Made by a program: the position numbers and the translations under genes. Under the pieces are notes generated by a model. That model did no database searches. It had not been told where the DNA came from and was given only the letters and a program-made list of their open reading frames with translations. 64,000 nucleotides of DNA from Streptomyces sp. TSRI0107 (GTDB taxonomy: Bacteria > Actinomycetota > Actinomycetes > Streptomycetales > Streptomycetaceae), in assembly GCF_001905845.1 (NCBI RefSeq), contig NZ_LIVZ01000004.1:124001-188000 (forward strand). The letters are read 5' to 3'. Numbering within the stretch: position 1 is the first letter of the stretch; each line of letters begins with the position of its first letter. Below, in pieces: positions 1 to 8,597 of the stretch.

Positions 1-276
1 ATCATCGAGTCCCGCTTCACGCACCTCGCCTACGCGCCCGAGATCGCCTCCGCGATGCTCCAGCGGCAGCAGGCCGGCGCGGTGGTCGCGGCACGGCGGC
101 AGATCGTGGACGGCGCGGTCGGCATGGTCGAGGCGGCGCTGGACCGGATCGCCGAGCGGGACATCGTGGAACTGGACTCCGAACGGAAGGCGGCGATGGT
201 GTCCAACCTGATGGTGGTGCTGTGCGGGGACCGCTCCGCGCAGCCGGTCCTCAACACCGGAACGCTCTACCAGTGA
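1..276 (+). CDS. SPFH/band-7 family protein, C-terminal part (5' truncated by window)
   Basis: The frame is open from base 1 to a TGA at 274-276, giving 91 residues of a C-terminus. It is rich in Ala, Arg and Gln, with a helical stretch ([20 protein letters not shown]) followed by a segment ending VLNTGTLYQ. This resembles the helical C-terminal region of bacterial SPFH-domain (stomatin/prohibitin-like) proteins, which form membrane-microdomain scaffolds. The SPFH domain itself would lie upstream, outside the window, so the family call is from recall of this tail only. The stop overlaps the GTG start of the next gene (GTGA), so the two are probably translationally coupled. Confidence 0.6.
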   Translation: MIESRFTHLAYAPEIASAMLQRQQAGAVVAARRQIVDGAVGMVEAALDRIAERDIVELDSERKAAMVSNLMVVLCGDRSAQPVLNTGTLYQ

Positions 277-542
277 CGGACTCTCCGGAGGAGCCCACTC
301 CCCGGCGGCGGCCGCAGCAGCAGCGCAAGCAGGTGCTGCTGCGGCTCGATCCGCTGGTGTACGAGGCACTGGCCCGCTGGGCGAGCGACGAGCTGCGCTC
401 GGCGAACGCGCAGATCGAGTTCCTGCTGCGGCGGGCGCTCGGGGAGGCCGGGCGGCTGCCCGGCGAGGCGGGTCCGATCCCGCGCCGGGGCCGGCCGCCG
501 AAGGGGCCGACGAGCGACGAGGACCACCGAGGACCGGACTGA
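273..542 (+). CDS. Small basic protein, ribbon-helix-helix-like
   Basis: 89 residues from a GTG at 273 that overlaps the upstream stop. The core ([20 protein letters not shown]...[14 protein letters not shown]) has the short strand followed by two helices seen in Arc/MetJ-type DNA-binding folds. It is flanked by a basic N-terminus and a basic, Pro-rich tail. A later upstream start at 222 is possible but would overlap the upstream gene by 55 bases. It may act as a DNA-binding partner of the SPFH gene product, but the function is inferred. No promoter is visible between the two genes. Confidence 0.7.
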   Translation: MTDSPEEPTPRRRPQQQRKQVLLRLDPLVYEALARWASDELRSANAQIEFLLRRALGEAGRLPGEAGPIPRRGRPPKGPTSDEDHRGPD

Positions 543-543
543 A

Positions 544-590
544 CACTCGGCGTATACACGCGACGTATACATGGTGTGTAGAGTGGCGCC
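544..590 (+). promoter_or_regulatory. Probable promoter/operator of the PadR operon
   Basis: The 48-base gap before the PadR gene contains GTATACACG, CGTATACATG and TGTGTAGAGT: two GTATAC palindromes 13 bases apart in an otherwise GC-rich region. TATACAT could be a -10 element. PadR repressors normally bind AT-rich dyads over their own promoter, so this fits autoregulation. The assignment is inferred from position and symmetry. Confidence 0.45.
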
Positions 591-1118
591 ATGTCCATCG
601 GTCACACCCTTCTCGGCCTGCTGGAGTCCGGCCCCCGCCACGGCTACGACCTCAAGCGGGCCTTCGACGCGAAATTCGGTCAGGACCGGCCGCTGCACTA
701 CGGCCAGGTCTACTCGACGATGTCCCGCCTGCTGAAGAACGGGCTCGTCGAAGTCGACGGCATCGAGCCCGGCGGCGGCCCCGAGCGCAAGCGGTACGCG
801 ATCACCGACGCCGGGATCACCGACGTCGAACAGTGGCTCGCGACACCGGAGAAGCCCGAGCCGTACCTCCAGTCGACGCTCTACACCAAGGTCGTCCTCG
901 CGCTCCTCACCCACCGGAACGCGGCCGACATCCTCGACACCCAGCGCGCCGAACACCTGCGCATGATGCGGATCCTCACCGACCGCAAGCGCAAGGGCGA
1001 CCTCGCCGACCAGCTGATCTGCGACCACGCGCTGTTCCACCTCGAGGCCGACCTGCGCTGGCTGGAGCTGACCGCCGCCCGCCTCCACAAGCTGGCCGAG
1101 GCGGTGGTCGCCCAGTGA
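591..1118 (+). CDS. PadR-family transcriptional regulator
   Basis: 175 residues. The N-terminal winged helix begins MSIGHTLLGLLESGPRHGYDLK, a classic PadR opening, and the DNA-binding wing ends near residue 65 (GPERKRYAITDAG). A C-terminal helical dimerisation region follows (about 95-175). In this family the protein is usually a ligand-responsive repressor of an adjacent transporter. Its stop overlaps the GTG of the ABC ATPase gene (GTGA), so it heads a three-gene operon with ATPase and permease. The upstream spacer (543-590) contains imperfect repeats of GTATACA/CGTATACA, a plausible autoregulatory operator. Confidence 0.92.
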   Translation: MSIGHTLLGLLESGPRHGYDLKRAFDAKFGQDRPLHYGQVYSTMSRLLKNGLVEVDGIEPGGGPERKRYAITDAGITDVEQWLATPEKPEPYLQSTLYTKVVLALLTHRNAADILDTQRAEHLRMMRILTDRKRKGDLADQLICDHALFHLEADLRWLELTAARLHKLAEAVVAQ

Positions 1119-1804
1119 ACGCCCCCGCCGGTGCCCTGCTCGTGGCCGAGGGGCTGCGCAAGACGTACGGGCCGACCACGGCGCTCGACGGCGCCGACTT
1201 CTCCATCCACCCGGGCGAGGTCGTCGCCGTCATGGGCCCCTCCGGGTCCGGCAAGTCGACGCTGCTGCACTGCCTCGCCGGGATCGTGACGCCCGACGAG
1301 GGGTCGATCCGGTACGCCGGGCGCGAGATGGCCGGGATGAGCGACAGCGAACGCAGTGCGCTGCGGCGCAGCGAGTTCGGGTTCGTGTTCCAGTTCGGGC
1401 AGCTGGTGCCGGAGCTGAGCTGTGTCGAGAACGTGGCGCTGCCGCTGCGGCTGGGCGGCACGCCCCGCAAGGCCGCCGAGCGCACGGCACGCGAGTGGAT
1501 GGCCCGCCTGGAGGTCGACGACATCGCGGGCAAGCGCCCCGGCGAGGTCTCCGGCGGGCAGGGACAACGCGTCGCCGTCGCCCGGGCGTTGGTGACCGGA
1601 CCCCGGATGCTGTTCGCCGACGAGCCGACCGGCGCGCTCGACTCCCTCAACGGGGAGCGGGTGATGGAGCTGCTGACGGACGCGGCCCGGTCGACCAACG
1701 CGGCGGTCGTGCTGGTCACGCACGAGGCGCGGGTCGCCGCCTACTCCGACCGCGAGATCGTCGTACGGGACGGCCGGTCGCGGGACATGGAGCGGATCGT
1801 ATGA
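1115..1804 (+). CDS. ABC transporter ATP-binding protein (MacB/LolD type)
   Basis: 229 residues from a GTG overlapping the PadR stop. Walker A is GPSGSGKST, the Q-loop region is FVFQFGQL, the signature is VSGGQGQR and Walker B is MLFADEPTGALDS, followed by the switch His in VTHEAR. This is the short ATPase type that pairs with FtsX/MacB permeases and powers mechanotransmission or lipophilic-substrate export rather than classical import. The final codon overlaps the ATG of the permease gene (ATGA at 1801-1804). The substrate cannot be told from sequence. PadR control suggests export of an antibiotic or stress-induced compound. Confidence 0.95.
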   Translation: MNAPAGALLVAEGLRKTYGPTTALDGADFSIHPGEVVAVMGPSGSGKSTLLHCLAGIVTPDEGSIRYAGREMAGMSDSERSALRRSEFGFVFQFGQLVPELSCVENVALPLRLGGTPRKAAERTAREWMARLEVDDIAGKRPGEVSGGQGQRVAVARALVTGPRMLFADEPTGALDSLNGERVMELLTDAARSTNAAVVLVTHEARVAAYSDREIVVRDGRSRDMERIV

Positions 1805-4122
1805 ATCTGCGGCACTGGTCCAGGGACCTGGGCCTGGGGTTCCGGTTCGCCTTCGCCGGCGGGCGGGAGGGATGGATCCGCACCCTGCTGACCGCCGTCG
1901 GCGTCGGCCTGGGCGTGGCGCTGCTGCTGCTCACCACCGCGATCCCGAACGCGCTGGCCGTGCGCGACGAGCGGGGCAACGCCCGGTCCGACCTCCTGAT
2001 CAACCAGACGGAGCCGAAGAAGAGCGACGGCACCGTCCTGATCGCCAACAGCGACACGGCCTTCCGCGGCGAGGACATACGAGGGCGGGTGCTGGAGCCC
2101 GAGGGGCCGCGCGCCCCGCTGCCGCCGGGCGTGGCCGAGTTCCCCGGCGTGGACGAGATGGTGGTGTCCCCCGCACTCGAGCGGCTGCTGGAGTCCGGCG
2201 AGGGCGAGCTGCTGCGGGAGCGGCTGCCGCAGCGGATCGTCGGCACCATCGGGGAGAGCGGGCTGATCGGCTCGGCCGAACTCGCCTACTACGCGGGCGG
2301 TGAGGGGCTCGCGGCACGGCTCGACAACGGGGTGTCGCGCCTGGACCGGTTCGGTGATCCGCTTCCGGGGCGGGAGCGGATGGACCCGGTACTGCTCCTG
2401 CTGCTCCTGGTCGTCGTGGTGGTGCTGCTGATGCCGGTCGGCGTCTTCGTCGCGACCGCCGTACGGTTCGGCGGCGAACGCCGCGACCGGCGGCTGGCGG
2501 CGCTGCGGCTGGTCGGCTCCGACAGCCGGATGACCCGGCGGGTCGCCGCGGGCGAGGCGATGGCGGGGGCCGCGCTGGGCCTCGTCTTCGGCACCGGGTT
2601 CTTCCTGCTCGGCCGGCAGTGGGCCGGGACGGTGGAGGTGTTCGGGTTCAGCGCGTTCCCGAGCTACCTGGACCCCTCGCCGCTGCTGGCGGTGCTGGTC
2701 GCCGTCGCGGTCCTGGCCGCGGCCGTGCTGGTCACCCAGGTCGCGCTGCGCGGTGTGGTGATCGAGCCCCTCGGCGTGGTGCGCACCACCCGGCCCGCGC
2801 GGCGCCGCCTGTGGTGGCGGCTGCTGCTGCCGCTGGCCGGCCTCGGCATGCTCTACCCGATGGTCGGCAACGGCCGCGAGGAGGGCGACTTCAACCAGTA
2901 CCTGGTCACCGGCGGTGTGCTGTTCCTGCTGGTCGGTATCACCGCGCTGCTGCCGTGGATCGTCGAGGCGGTCGTCGCCCGGCTCGGCGCGGGTGCCGTC
3001 TCCTGGCAGCTCGCCGTGCGCCGGCTCCAGCTGAGCAGCGGCACCGCGGCCCGCATGGTCAACGGCATCGCGGTGGCGGTGGCCGGGGCGATCGCGCTGC
3101 AGATGCTGTTCGCGGGCGTCGAGGACGACTACACCGAGAGCACCGGCAAGGACCTCACCCGCGCCCAGATGCAGGTCGACGTGCCGGACGGGATGCCGTT
3201 CGACACGGTCAAGGCCCGCTTCGAGTCGACCGAGGGCGTGCGGCGGGTCTTCGGTTTCTCCGAGGGGTACGCCGGCGACCGGGGCACGGGAGCCGACCGG
3301 TACGCCCAGGTCACCGTCGGCGACTGCGCGTCCCTGCGCGAGCTGGCGGAGCTACCCTCCTGCCGCGACGGCGACTCCTTCGTCGTGCGGGGCGGCGAGT
3401 ACGACACGGACACAGCCATGATGGTGAAGCAGGGACGATCGCTCTGGTTCGACGCCGACCGCGAGGGGAAGAAGCCGGTCGCCTGGCCCGTGCCCGCGGA
3501 CATCAAGGAGGCCCGCTCGGTCCCGGACCCCACGGGCGTACGGCGCGGCGGCGTCCTGATGACGCCGAGCGCGCTGCCCGAGGAGGCCGCCGCCGGTGTG
3601 TCCGGCCGGCTCTACCTGGGGCTGGACGAGTCCGTGCCGGACGCGCGCGAGCACGTACGGAACACGGCGGCGCTGGTCGACCCGCTCAGCCAGCCGTCGA
3701 CCTGGTTCGCCAGCGAGCAGAACAACCGCTTCACCAACATCCGCACCGGACTGCTCGTCGGCGCCGCCTGTGTGCTGGCGCTGATCGGGGCGAGCCTGCT
3801 CGTCTCCCAGCTGGAGCAGTTGCGCGAACGCCGCAAGCTGCTGTCGTCGCTGGTCGCCTTCGGCACCCGGCGCCGCACACTGACCCTGTCGGTGCTGTGG
3901 CAGACGGCGGTCCCGATCACCCTCGGCCTCGCCCTGGCCTGCGTGGTGGGGCTGACGCTGGGCGCGGTGCTGCTGCGGATGACGGACACCTCGGTACGCG
4001 TGGACTGGTCGAGCGTCCTGGCGATGACCGGCATCGGCGCGGGCGTCGTCCTCGCCGTCACCCTGCTCAGCCTGCCCCCGCTGCTGCGCCTGATGCGCCC
4101 GGACGGCCTGCGCACCGAGTGA
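1801..4122 (+). CDS. FtsX-like ABC permease
   Basis: 773 residues starting at the ATG that overlaps the ATPase stop. One transmembrane helix near residues 25-50 is followed by an extracellular segment of about 150 residues. About nine more hydrophobic segments follow, in two FtsX-like blocks (around 200-425 and 620-770) separated by a second extracytoplasmic region. The layout matches the long actinobacterial FtsX-domain permeases that pair with a MacB-type ATPase. It forms the membrane part of the transporter encoded with the two preceding genes. It converges on oxyR with a gap of only 7 bases. Confidence 0.9.
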   Translation: MNLRHWSRDLGLGFRFAFAGGREGWIRTLLTAVGVGLGVALLLLTTAIPNALAVRDERGNARSDLLINQTEPKKSDGTVLIANSDTAFRGEDIRGRVLEPEGPRAPLPPGVAEFPGVDEMVVSPALERLLESGEGELLRERLPQRIVGTIGESGLIGSAELAYYAGGEGLAARLDNGVSRLDRFGDPLPGRERMDPVLLLLLLVVVVVLLMPVGVFVATAVRFGGERRDRRLAALRLVGSDSRMTRRVAAGEAMAGAALGLVFGTGFFLLGRQWAGTVEVFGFSAFPSYLDPSPLLAVLVAVAVLAAAVLVTQVALRGVVIEPLGVVRTTRPARRRLWWRLLLPLAGLGMLYPMVGNGREEGDFNQYLVTGGVLFLLVGITALLPWIVEAVVARLGAGAVSWQLAVRRLQLSSGTAARMVNGIAVAVAGAIALQMLFAGVEDDYTESTGKDLTRAQMQVDVPDGMPFDTVKARFESTEGVRRVFGFSEGYAGDRGTGADRYAQVTVGDCASLRELAELPSCRDGDSFVVRGGEYDTDTAMMVKQGRSLWFDADREGKKPVAWPVPADIKEARSVPDPTGVRRGGVLMTPSALPEEAAAGVSGRLYLGLDESVPDAREHVRNTAALVDPLSQPSTWFASEQNNRFTNIRTGLLVGAACVLALIGASLLVSQLEQLRERRKLLSSLVAFGTRRRTLTLSVLWQTAVPITLGLALACVVGLTLGAVLLRMTDTSVRVDWSSVLAMTGIGAGVVLAVTLLSLPPLLRLMRPDGLRTE

Positions 4123-4129
4123 CCGCGGG

Positions 4130-5095
4130 TCAGGCCCCCGCCTCCAGCACCCGCACCGGCAGTGGCCGCAGCGCCTCGCGCAGCGCGGCCGCCAGCTCGG
4201 TGTACTCGCCGCCGCGCGCCGCCCCCGCCCGCATCGCCAGGGCGATCCGCCGGGTGGGGGCGGGGTCGGCGAAGTAGCCGGTGAGCAGCTGGTTGCTGCG
4301 GCTGGTCTCGACCTTGAGCGCGGTGCGCGGCAGCAGGGTGCAGCCGAGGCCGCCGGCGACCAGCTGGACGAGGGTGGACAGACCGGCGGCGGTGGTGGTC
4401 ACCGGCGCGTCCTCGCGGCCCGCCTCCCGGCAGATGTCGAGGGCCTGGTCGCGCAGGCAGTGCCCTTCGTCGAGGAGCAGCAGGTTCAGCTCCTTCAGCG
4501 CCTCGCGCGGGATGCCCTCCCGGCCGCCGAGCCAGTGGTCGAGCGGGGTGACGAGCACGAAGTCCTCGTCGAACAGGGGGAGTTCGACGACGCCGGGCAC
4601 CCCGAGTGGCACGGCGAGCAGCAGCAGGTCGAGGCGGCCGGTGGTGAGCCCGTCGAGCAGGTTGGCGGTCTGCTCCTCGTGGACCTGGAGGTCGAGGTCG
4701 GGGTAGCGCTCGTGGACCAGCCGCAGCACGGTCGGCAGCAGGTACGGCGCGACCGTGGGGATCACCCCGAGCCGCAGCGCCCCGGTGAACGGCGCCCGTA
4801 CCGCCTCGGCCTCCTCCATCAGCGCGCCCACCTCGTCCAGCACGGCCTTCGCGCGCACCGCGAGCCGCTCACCGGCGGGCGAGAGCAGCACCTTGCGGGT
4901 CGTACGCTCGAGAAGGGTCACCCCCAGCACCTCCTCCAGCGAGGAGACGGCGCCGGAGAGGGCGGGCTGGCTCATGCCGATGGCCGCGGCGGCGTCCCGG
5001 AAATGCAGATGCTCGGCGACGGCGGCGAAGGCCCTGAGCTGGGCGAGGCTGGGCTGGCGGCGTTTGCCGGGATGACCCACGTTACTGACAGTCAC
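4130..5095 (-). CDS. oxyR: LysR-family hydrogen-peroxide regulator OxyR
   Basis: 321 residues from a GTG at 5095, preceded by GGAGGT 8 bases upstream. The N-terminal LysR helix-turn-helix spans about residues 16-75 (PSLAQLRAFAAVAEHLHFRD). The effector domain contains the redox pair Cys213 and Cys222 in GHCLRDQALDIC, the motif that forms the peroxide-sensing disulfide in OxyR. It is divergent from ahpC-ahpD, the classical OxyR target operon of streptomycetes, with a long inverted repeat in the shared spacer. Expected role: sensing H2O2, activating ahpCD and controlling its own expression. Confidence 0.95.
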   Translation of the reverse strand: MTVSNVGHPGKRRQPSLAQLRAFAAVAEHLHFRDAAAAIGMSQPALSGAVSSLEEVLGVTLLERTTRKVLLSPAGERLAVRAKAVLDEVGALMEEAEAVRAPFTGALRLGVIPTVAPYLLPTVLRLVHERYPDLDLQVHEEQTANLLDGLTTGRLDLLLLAVPLGVPGVVELPLFDEDFVLVTPLDHWLGGREGIPREALKELNLLLLDEGHCLRDQALDICREAGREDAPVTTTAAGLSTLVQLVAGGLGCTLLPRTALKVETSRSNQLLTGYFADPAPTRRIALAMRAGAARGGEYTELAAALREALRPLPVRVLEAGA

Positions 5096-5096
5096 T

Positions 5097-5135
5097 AATA
5101 GCTACCTCCGATCAACACGACCGAGTGTAGCTATT
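5097..5135. promoter_or_regulatory. OxyR operator in the oxyR-ahpC divergent spacer
   Basis: AATAGCTAC at 5097-5105 is matched by the exact inverse complement GTAGCTATT at 5127-5135, a 9-base perfect dyad spaced 21 bases. TCACTAAT also occurs as a direct repeat at 5092-5099 and 5136-5143, framing the dyad. The left half covers the oxyR ribosome-binding site, so occupancy could also limit oxyR translation or transcription. LysR proteins of this type bind extended dyads over divergent promoters as tetramers. The symmetry is seen directly; OxyR binding is inferred from context. Confidence 0.75.
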
Positions 5136-5235
5136 TCACTAATCAATGCGTGCTGTGCCACGATCGGTCACGTCCAACCCATGGGAAACACCTGTCAAAA
5201 GCGGGTGTTTCTTCGCTGCGCTGCAAGGAGAGCTA

Positions 5236-5790
5236 GTGCTCACTGTCGGTGACAAGTTCCCCGAGTTCGAACTGACCGCCTGTGTCTCGCTGGAGAAGGG
5301 CAAGGAGTTCGAGACGATCGACCACAAGACCTACGAGGGCAAGTGGAAGGTCATCTTCGCCTGGCCCAAGGACTTCACCTTCGTGTGCCCGACCGAGATC
5401 GCCGCGTTCGGCAAGCTGAACGACGAGTTCGCCGACCGTGACGCCCAGGTCCTCGGCTTCTCCGGCGACTCCGAGTTCGTCCACCACGCCTGGCGCAAGG
5501 ACCACGACGACCTGCGCGACCTGCCGTTCCCGATGATGGCCGACTCCAAGCACGAGCTGATGCGCGACCTCGGCATCGAGGGCGAGGACGGCTTCGCCAA
5601 GCGTGCGGTCTTCATCGTCGACCAGAACAACGAGATCCAGTTCTCCATGGTGACCGCCGGCTCCGTCGGCCGTAACCCCAAGGAGGTCCTGCGGGTCCTG
5701 GACGCCCTGCAGACCGACGAGCTGTGCCCCTGCAACTGGAGCAAGGGCGACGAGACGCTGGACCCGGTCAAGCTGCTGGCGGGTGAGTGA
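5236..5790 (+). CDS. ahpC: Alkyl hydroperoxide reductase AhpC (2-Cys peroxiredoxin)
   Basis: 184 residues from GTG at 5236 (AAGGAG at 5225-5230). The start was chosen for the strong ribosome-binding site and the normal family N-terminus ([10 protein letters not shown]); an earlier GTG at 5146 would add an unrelated 30 residues. The peroxidatic Cys51 lies in FTFVCPTE and the resolving cysteine in DELCPCNW near the C-terminus. The enzyme reduces alkyl hydroperoxides and H2O2, with electrons expected from AhpD, encoded 4 bases downstream. Cytosolic. Confidence 0.97.
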   Translation: MLTVGDKFPEFELTACVSLEKGKEFETIDHKTYEGKWKVIFAWPKDFTFVCPTEIAAFGKLNDEFADRDAQVLGFSGDSEFVHHAWRKDHDDLRDLPFPMMADSKHELMRDLGIEGEDGFAKRAVFIVDQNNEIQFSMVTAGSVGRNPKEVLRVLDALQTDELCPCNWSKGDETLDPVKLLAGE

Positions 5791-5794
5791 CCCC

Positions 5795-6328
5795 ATGTCG
5801 CTCGACTCCCTCAAGTCCCGCATACCGGACTACGCCAAGGACCTGAAGCTCAACCTGGGCTCGGTCATCGGCAACTCCGACCTCCCCGCCCAGCAGCTCT
5901 GGGGCACCGTGCTGGCGACCGCCATCGCCTCGCGCTCCCCGATCGTGCTGCGTGAGCTGGAGCCGGAGGCGAAGGCGAACCTCACGCCGGAGGCGTACAC
6001 CGCGGCCAAGTCCGCGGCGGCCGTCATGGCGATGAACAACGTCTTCTACCGCACCCGCCACCTGCTGTCCGACCACGAGTACGGCAACCTGCGCGCCGGC
6101 CTGCGGATGAACGTCATCGGCAACCCCGGTGTCGACAAGGTCGACTTCGAGCTGTGGTCGTTCGCCGTGTCCGCCATCAACGGCTGCGGCATGTGCCTGG
6201 ACTCGCACGAGCAGGTGCTGCGCAAGGCGGGCATCGACCGCGAGGTCGTCCAGGAGGCGTTCAAGATCGCTTCCGTGATCCAGGCGGTCGGCGTCACCCT
6301 CGACGCCGAGGCGGTCCTCGCCGAGTGA
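5795..6328 (+). CDS. ahpD: Alkyl hydroperoxidase AhpD
   Basis: 177 residues starting [17 protein letters not shown]. The alternative GTG at 5783 would overlap ahpC. The catalytic CxxC is Cys131-Gly-Met-Cys134, followed by the conserved His of the AhpD charge-relay (CGMCLDSHE). In actinobacteria AhpD links AhpC to the lipoamide/dihydrolipoamide reduction system. It is co-transcribed with ahpC (4-base gap) and followed by a strong bidirectional terminator. Confidence 0.97.
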   Translation: MSLDSLKSRIPDYAKDLKLNLGSVIGNSDLPAQQLWGTVLATAIASRSPIVLRELEPEAKANLTPEAYTAAKSAAAVMAMNNVFYRTRHLLSDHEYGNLRAGLRMNVIGNPGVDKVDFELWSFAVSAINGCGMCLDSHEQVLRKAGIDREVVQEAFKIASVIQAVGVTLDAEAVLAE

Positions 6329-6343
6329 TCCGCCGCTGACGCC

Positions 6344-6384
6344 CGAAGGCCCCGTCCACCCTCCCCTGGTGGCCGGGGCCTTCG
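6344..6384. terminator. Bidirectional terminator between ahpD and the AI-2E-like gene
   Basis: CGAAGGCCCCG (6344-6354) pairs with CGGGGCCTTCG (6374-6384), an 11-bp perfect stem. A second inner stem, CCACC/GGTGG (6356-6360 with 6368-6372), extends it. The two flanking genes converge, so one hairpin can serve both. Confidence 0.85.
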
Positions 6385-6412
6385 TCGTTCGCGGGCGCTT
6401 GCCGGGCGGTCC

Positions 6413-7735
6413 TCAGGCGTTCGCCTGCGGCGGCGGGGCCGGGGACGCGTCCGTCGACGTGGCGCCGTGCGGCGCCGGGGAGTTCCGCAGCGCGGCCTCC
6501 TGCGAGTAGGCCCGCAGATAGCCGACGACCGTGTTCGACACGGCCACGAGCGGTACGGCCACCACGGCGCCGCCGATCCCGGCCACCATGCCGCCCGCCG
6601 CGACGGACAGCACCACGGCGAGCGGATGCACCCGCACGGCCCGGCCCAGGATGAACGGCTGGAGGATGTGCCCCTCGATCTGCTGCACCGCCAGCACCAC
6701 CACCAGCGTCATCACCGCGGTGAACACACCCTGCGTCACCAGCGCGACGACCACCGCCAGCGCCCCGGAGATCACGGCGCCGACCAGCGGGATGAACGCG
6801 AACAGGAAGATGAACACCGCCAGCGGCACGGCCATCGGCACATCGAGGAAGTAGATGCCCAGGCCGATGAAGATGGCGTCGATCAGCGCGACTATCACCG
6901 TGCCGCGCACATACGCGGTCAGCGTCCGCCAGGCCCGCGGCCCGGCGCCCGCCACGCCCGGCCGGGCGGCGGCCGGGACCAGCTTCAGCGTCCACTCCCA
7001 GATGCGCCGGCCGTCGTAGAGCAGGAACAGCGTCGAGAAGACCGCGAGCAGGATGCCGGTCAGCGTCTCCACGACGACCGTCACACCCTCCAGGCCCGCG
7101 GAGGTGATCTGGTCGGTGTTCGCGCCGATCGCCTCGCGCAGGTTCTCGGCGATGTCGTTGATCTGCTTGTCCGTGACGTGGAACGGGCTGTCCAGCAGCC
7201 ACCGGCGCAGCTCGTCGATGCCGTCCTGGACCTGGTCGGAGAGATTGCCGATGTTCTCCATGACCTGCCAGGTCACGAACCAGCCGACCAGGCCCATCAC
7301 CACGAACCCGAGGAGCGCGGTCAGCGCGGTGGCCAGCCCGCGCGGCACCCCCCGGCGCATCAGCCGGGCCACGGTCGGCTGGAGCAGCGCGGTGATCAGC
7401 AGCGCGGCGACGAACGCCAGCACCACCAGCTGTACGGCGCTGATGACCCGCATCAGCACCCACACCGTGCCGGCCAGCACCAGCAGCCGCCAGCCGGCCT
7501 CGGCGGCGACCCGGACACCCCACGGCACGGCCTGCGCCGGGTCGGGGCGGGCGGCCACGGCCGGGGCGTACCCCGGAGGCGCCGGCACCTGGGCGGGCGG
7601 CTCGGGCGGTTCGGGCGACCGGCCCTCGTCCTCCGGGGGCTCCTTCTCCGCCTCGGCGCGGCGTTCCTCCCACTGCCTGCCCACGCGGTTCAGCCCGGCT
7701 CCCAACCGGCCGAGCCACCCTGGCACTCGCGACAT
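6413..7735 (-). CDS. AI-2E family (DUF20) transporter-like membrane protein
   Basis: 440 residues. A long charged, Pro-rich cytosolic N-terminus (to about residue 85) precedes a membrane domain with about seven hydrophobic segments, including LLVLAGTVWVLMRVISAVQL and GLATALTALLGFVVMGLVGW. The central soluble stretch (NIGNLSDQVQDGIDEL) and the later AVPLAVFIFLFAFIPLVGAV segment are typical of the AI-2E/DUF20 family. Members export diverse compounds or act as Na+/H+ antiporters, and most actinobacterial ones are uncharacterised. Start chosen at the ATG (7735) after GAGAGGGACGG rather than 21 codons earlier. Confidence 0.9.
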   Translation of the reverse strand: MSRVPGWLGRLGAGLNRVGRQWEERRAEAEKEPPEDEGRSPEPPEPPAQVPAPPGYAPAVAARPDPAQAVPWGVRVAAEAGWRLLVLAGTVWVLMRVISAVQLVVLAFVAALLITALLQPTVARLMRRGVPRGLATALTALLGFVVMGLVGWFVTWQVMENIGNLSDQVQDGIDELRRWLLDSPFHVTDKQINDIAENLREAIGANTDQITSAGLEGVTVVVETLTGILLAVFSTLFLLYDGRRIWEWTLKLVPAAARPGVAGAGPRAWRTLTAYVRGTVIVALIDAIFIGLGIYFLDVPMAVPLAVFIFLFAFIPLVGAVISGALAVVVALVTQGVFTAVMTLVVVLAVQQIEGHILQPFILGRAVRVHPLAVVLSVAAGGMVAGIGGAVVAVPLVAVSNTVVGYLRAYSQEAALRNSPAPHGATSTDASPAPPPQANA

Positions 7736-7803
7736 GTTCCGTCCCTCTCCCCCGTCGCCCACCACTCCTCCCTGGAGTCGTTCCGTCCGACCGTACATGG
7801 CGA

Positions 7804-7833
7804 AAGCCCCTCACCGTGGACGGTGAGGGGCTT
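7804..7833 (-). terminator. Terminator of the transglycosylase gene
   Basis: AAGCCCCTCACCG (7804-7816) pairs with CGGTGAGGGGCTT (7821-7833) around a TGGA loop: a 13-bp perfect stem in the spacer downstream of the gene that ends at 7881. The flanking bases allow A-T extension on both sides. Confidence 0.85.
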
Positions 7834-7880
7834 CGCGAGGACCAGCGGGCGGTACGCCTCGTACCTGTGTCGGGTACGGC

Positions 7881-8597
7881 CTAGTACCAGTGGTTGGCCT
7901 GCCAGAACGACCAGGCGCCGCAGGGGCTGCCGTAGCGCTCGTTCATGTAGTTCAGGCCCCACTTGATCTGGGTGGCCGGGTTGGTCTGCCAGTCGGCGCC
8001 GGCGGAGGCCATCTTGGTCCCGGGCAGCGCCTGGAAGAGACCGTAGGCACCGGAGGAGGGGTTCACGGCCCGGTAGTTCCAGTCGGACTCGTGGTCCACG
8101 ATGTTGCTGAAGCACTGGAACTGGTCGCCCGGCACCATCTGCGCGGCCATCGACTGGATCTGCGCGATGGAGTACGAGCTCTGGACGGCGAAGGTCGAGG
8201 CGTCGGCGCGGGCGGCGTCGCGGCTGGCCTTCTGCTCGGCCTCCTCGCGCTCCTTGGCCTCTTCGGCTTCCTTGGCCTCCTGAGCGGCCTTCTCGGCCTG
8301 CTCCTTCTTCGCGATCGCGGTCTCGGCGGCCTGCTTGCGGGCCGCTTCCTCGGCGTCCTTCTTCGCGGTCGCGTCCGCCGCGATGGCCTGCACGTTGGCC
8401 TGCTGCGTCAGGGACGCGGTCTGCACCTGGGCCTGCTGGCCCGCGGGTATGTCCGCGAGGAGCGTCAGGTCGGCTGCCGCCGCCTCGGCGTCGTTGTTCT
8501 GCGCGGTGCTGCCCGAGGCAACGCCGACGACGCTTCCGACAGCGGTGACCGCGGTGGCCGAGGCCACTGCGAATCCCCGGACCGAAATCCGGCTCAC
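7881..8597 (-). CDS. Secreted transglycosylase-like (SLT) cell-wall protein
   Basis: 238 residues from a GTG at 8597 with GGAAGG 5-10 bases upstream. The ATG six codons earlier (8615) lacks such a site. The N-terminus is a signal peptide (ISVRGFAVASATAVTAVGSV). A long Ala/Glu/Lys coiled-coil (about 65-135) follows. A C-terminal soluble-lytic-transglycosylase-like domain contains DHESDWNYRAVNPSSGAYGL, with the catalytic Glu in HESDW, and ends GAWSFWQANHWY. It probably cleaves or remodels peptidoglycan outside the membrane. It is monocistronic, with a long structured leader upstream and a strong terminator downstream. Confidence 0.93.
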   Translation of the reverse strand: MSRISVRGFAVASATAVTAVGSVVGVASGSTAQNNDAEAAAADLTLLADIPAGQQAQVQTASLTQQANVQAIAADATAKKDAEEAARKQAAETAIAKKEQAEKAAQEAKEAEEAKEREEAEQKASRDAARADASTFAVQSSYSIAQIQSMAAQMVPGDQFQCFSNIVDHESDWNYRAVNPSSGAYGLFQALPGTKMASAGADWQTNPATQIKWGLNYMNERYGSPCGAWSFWQANHWY

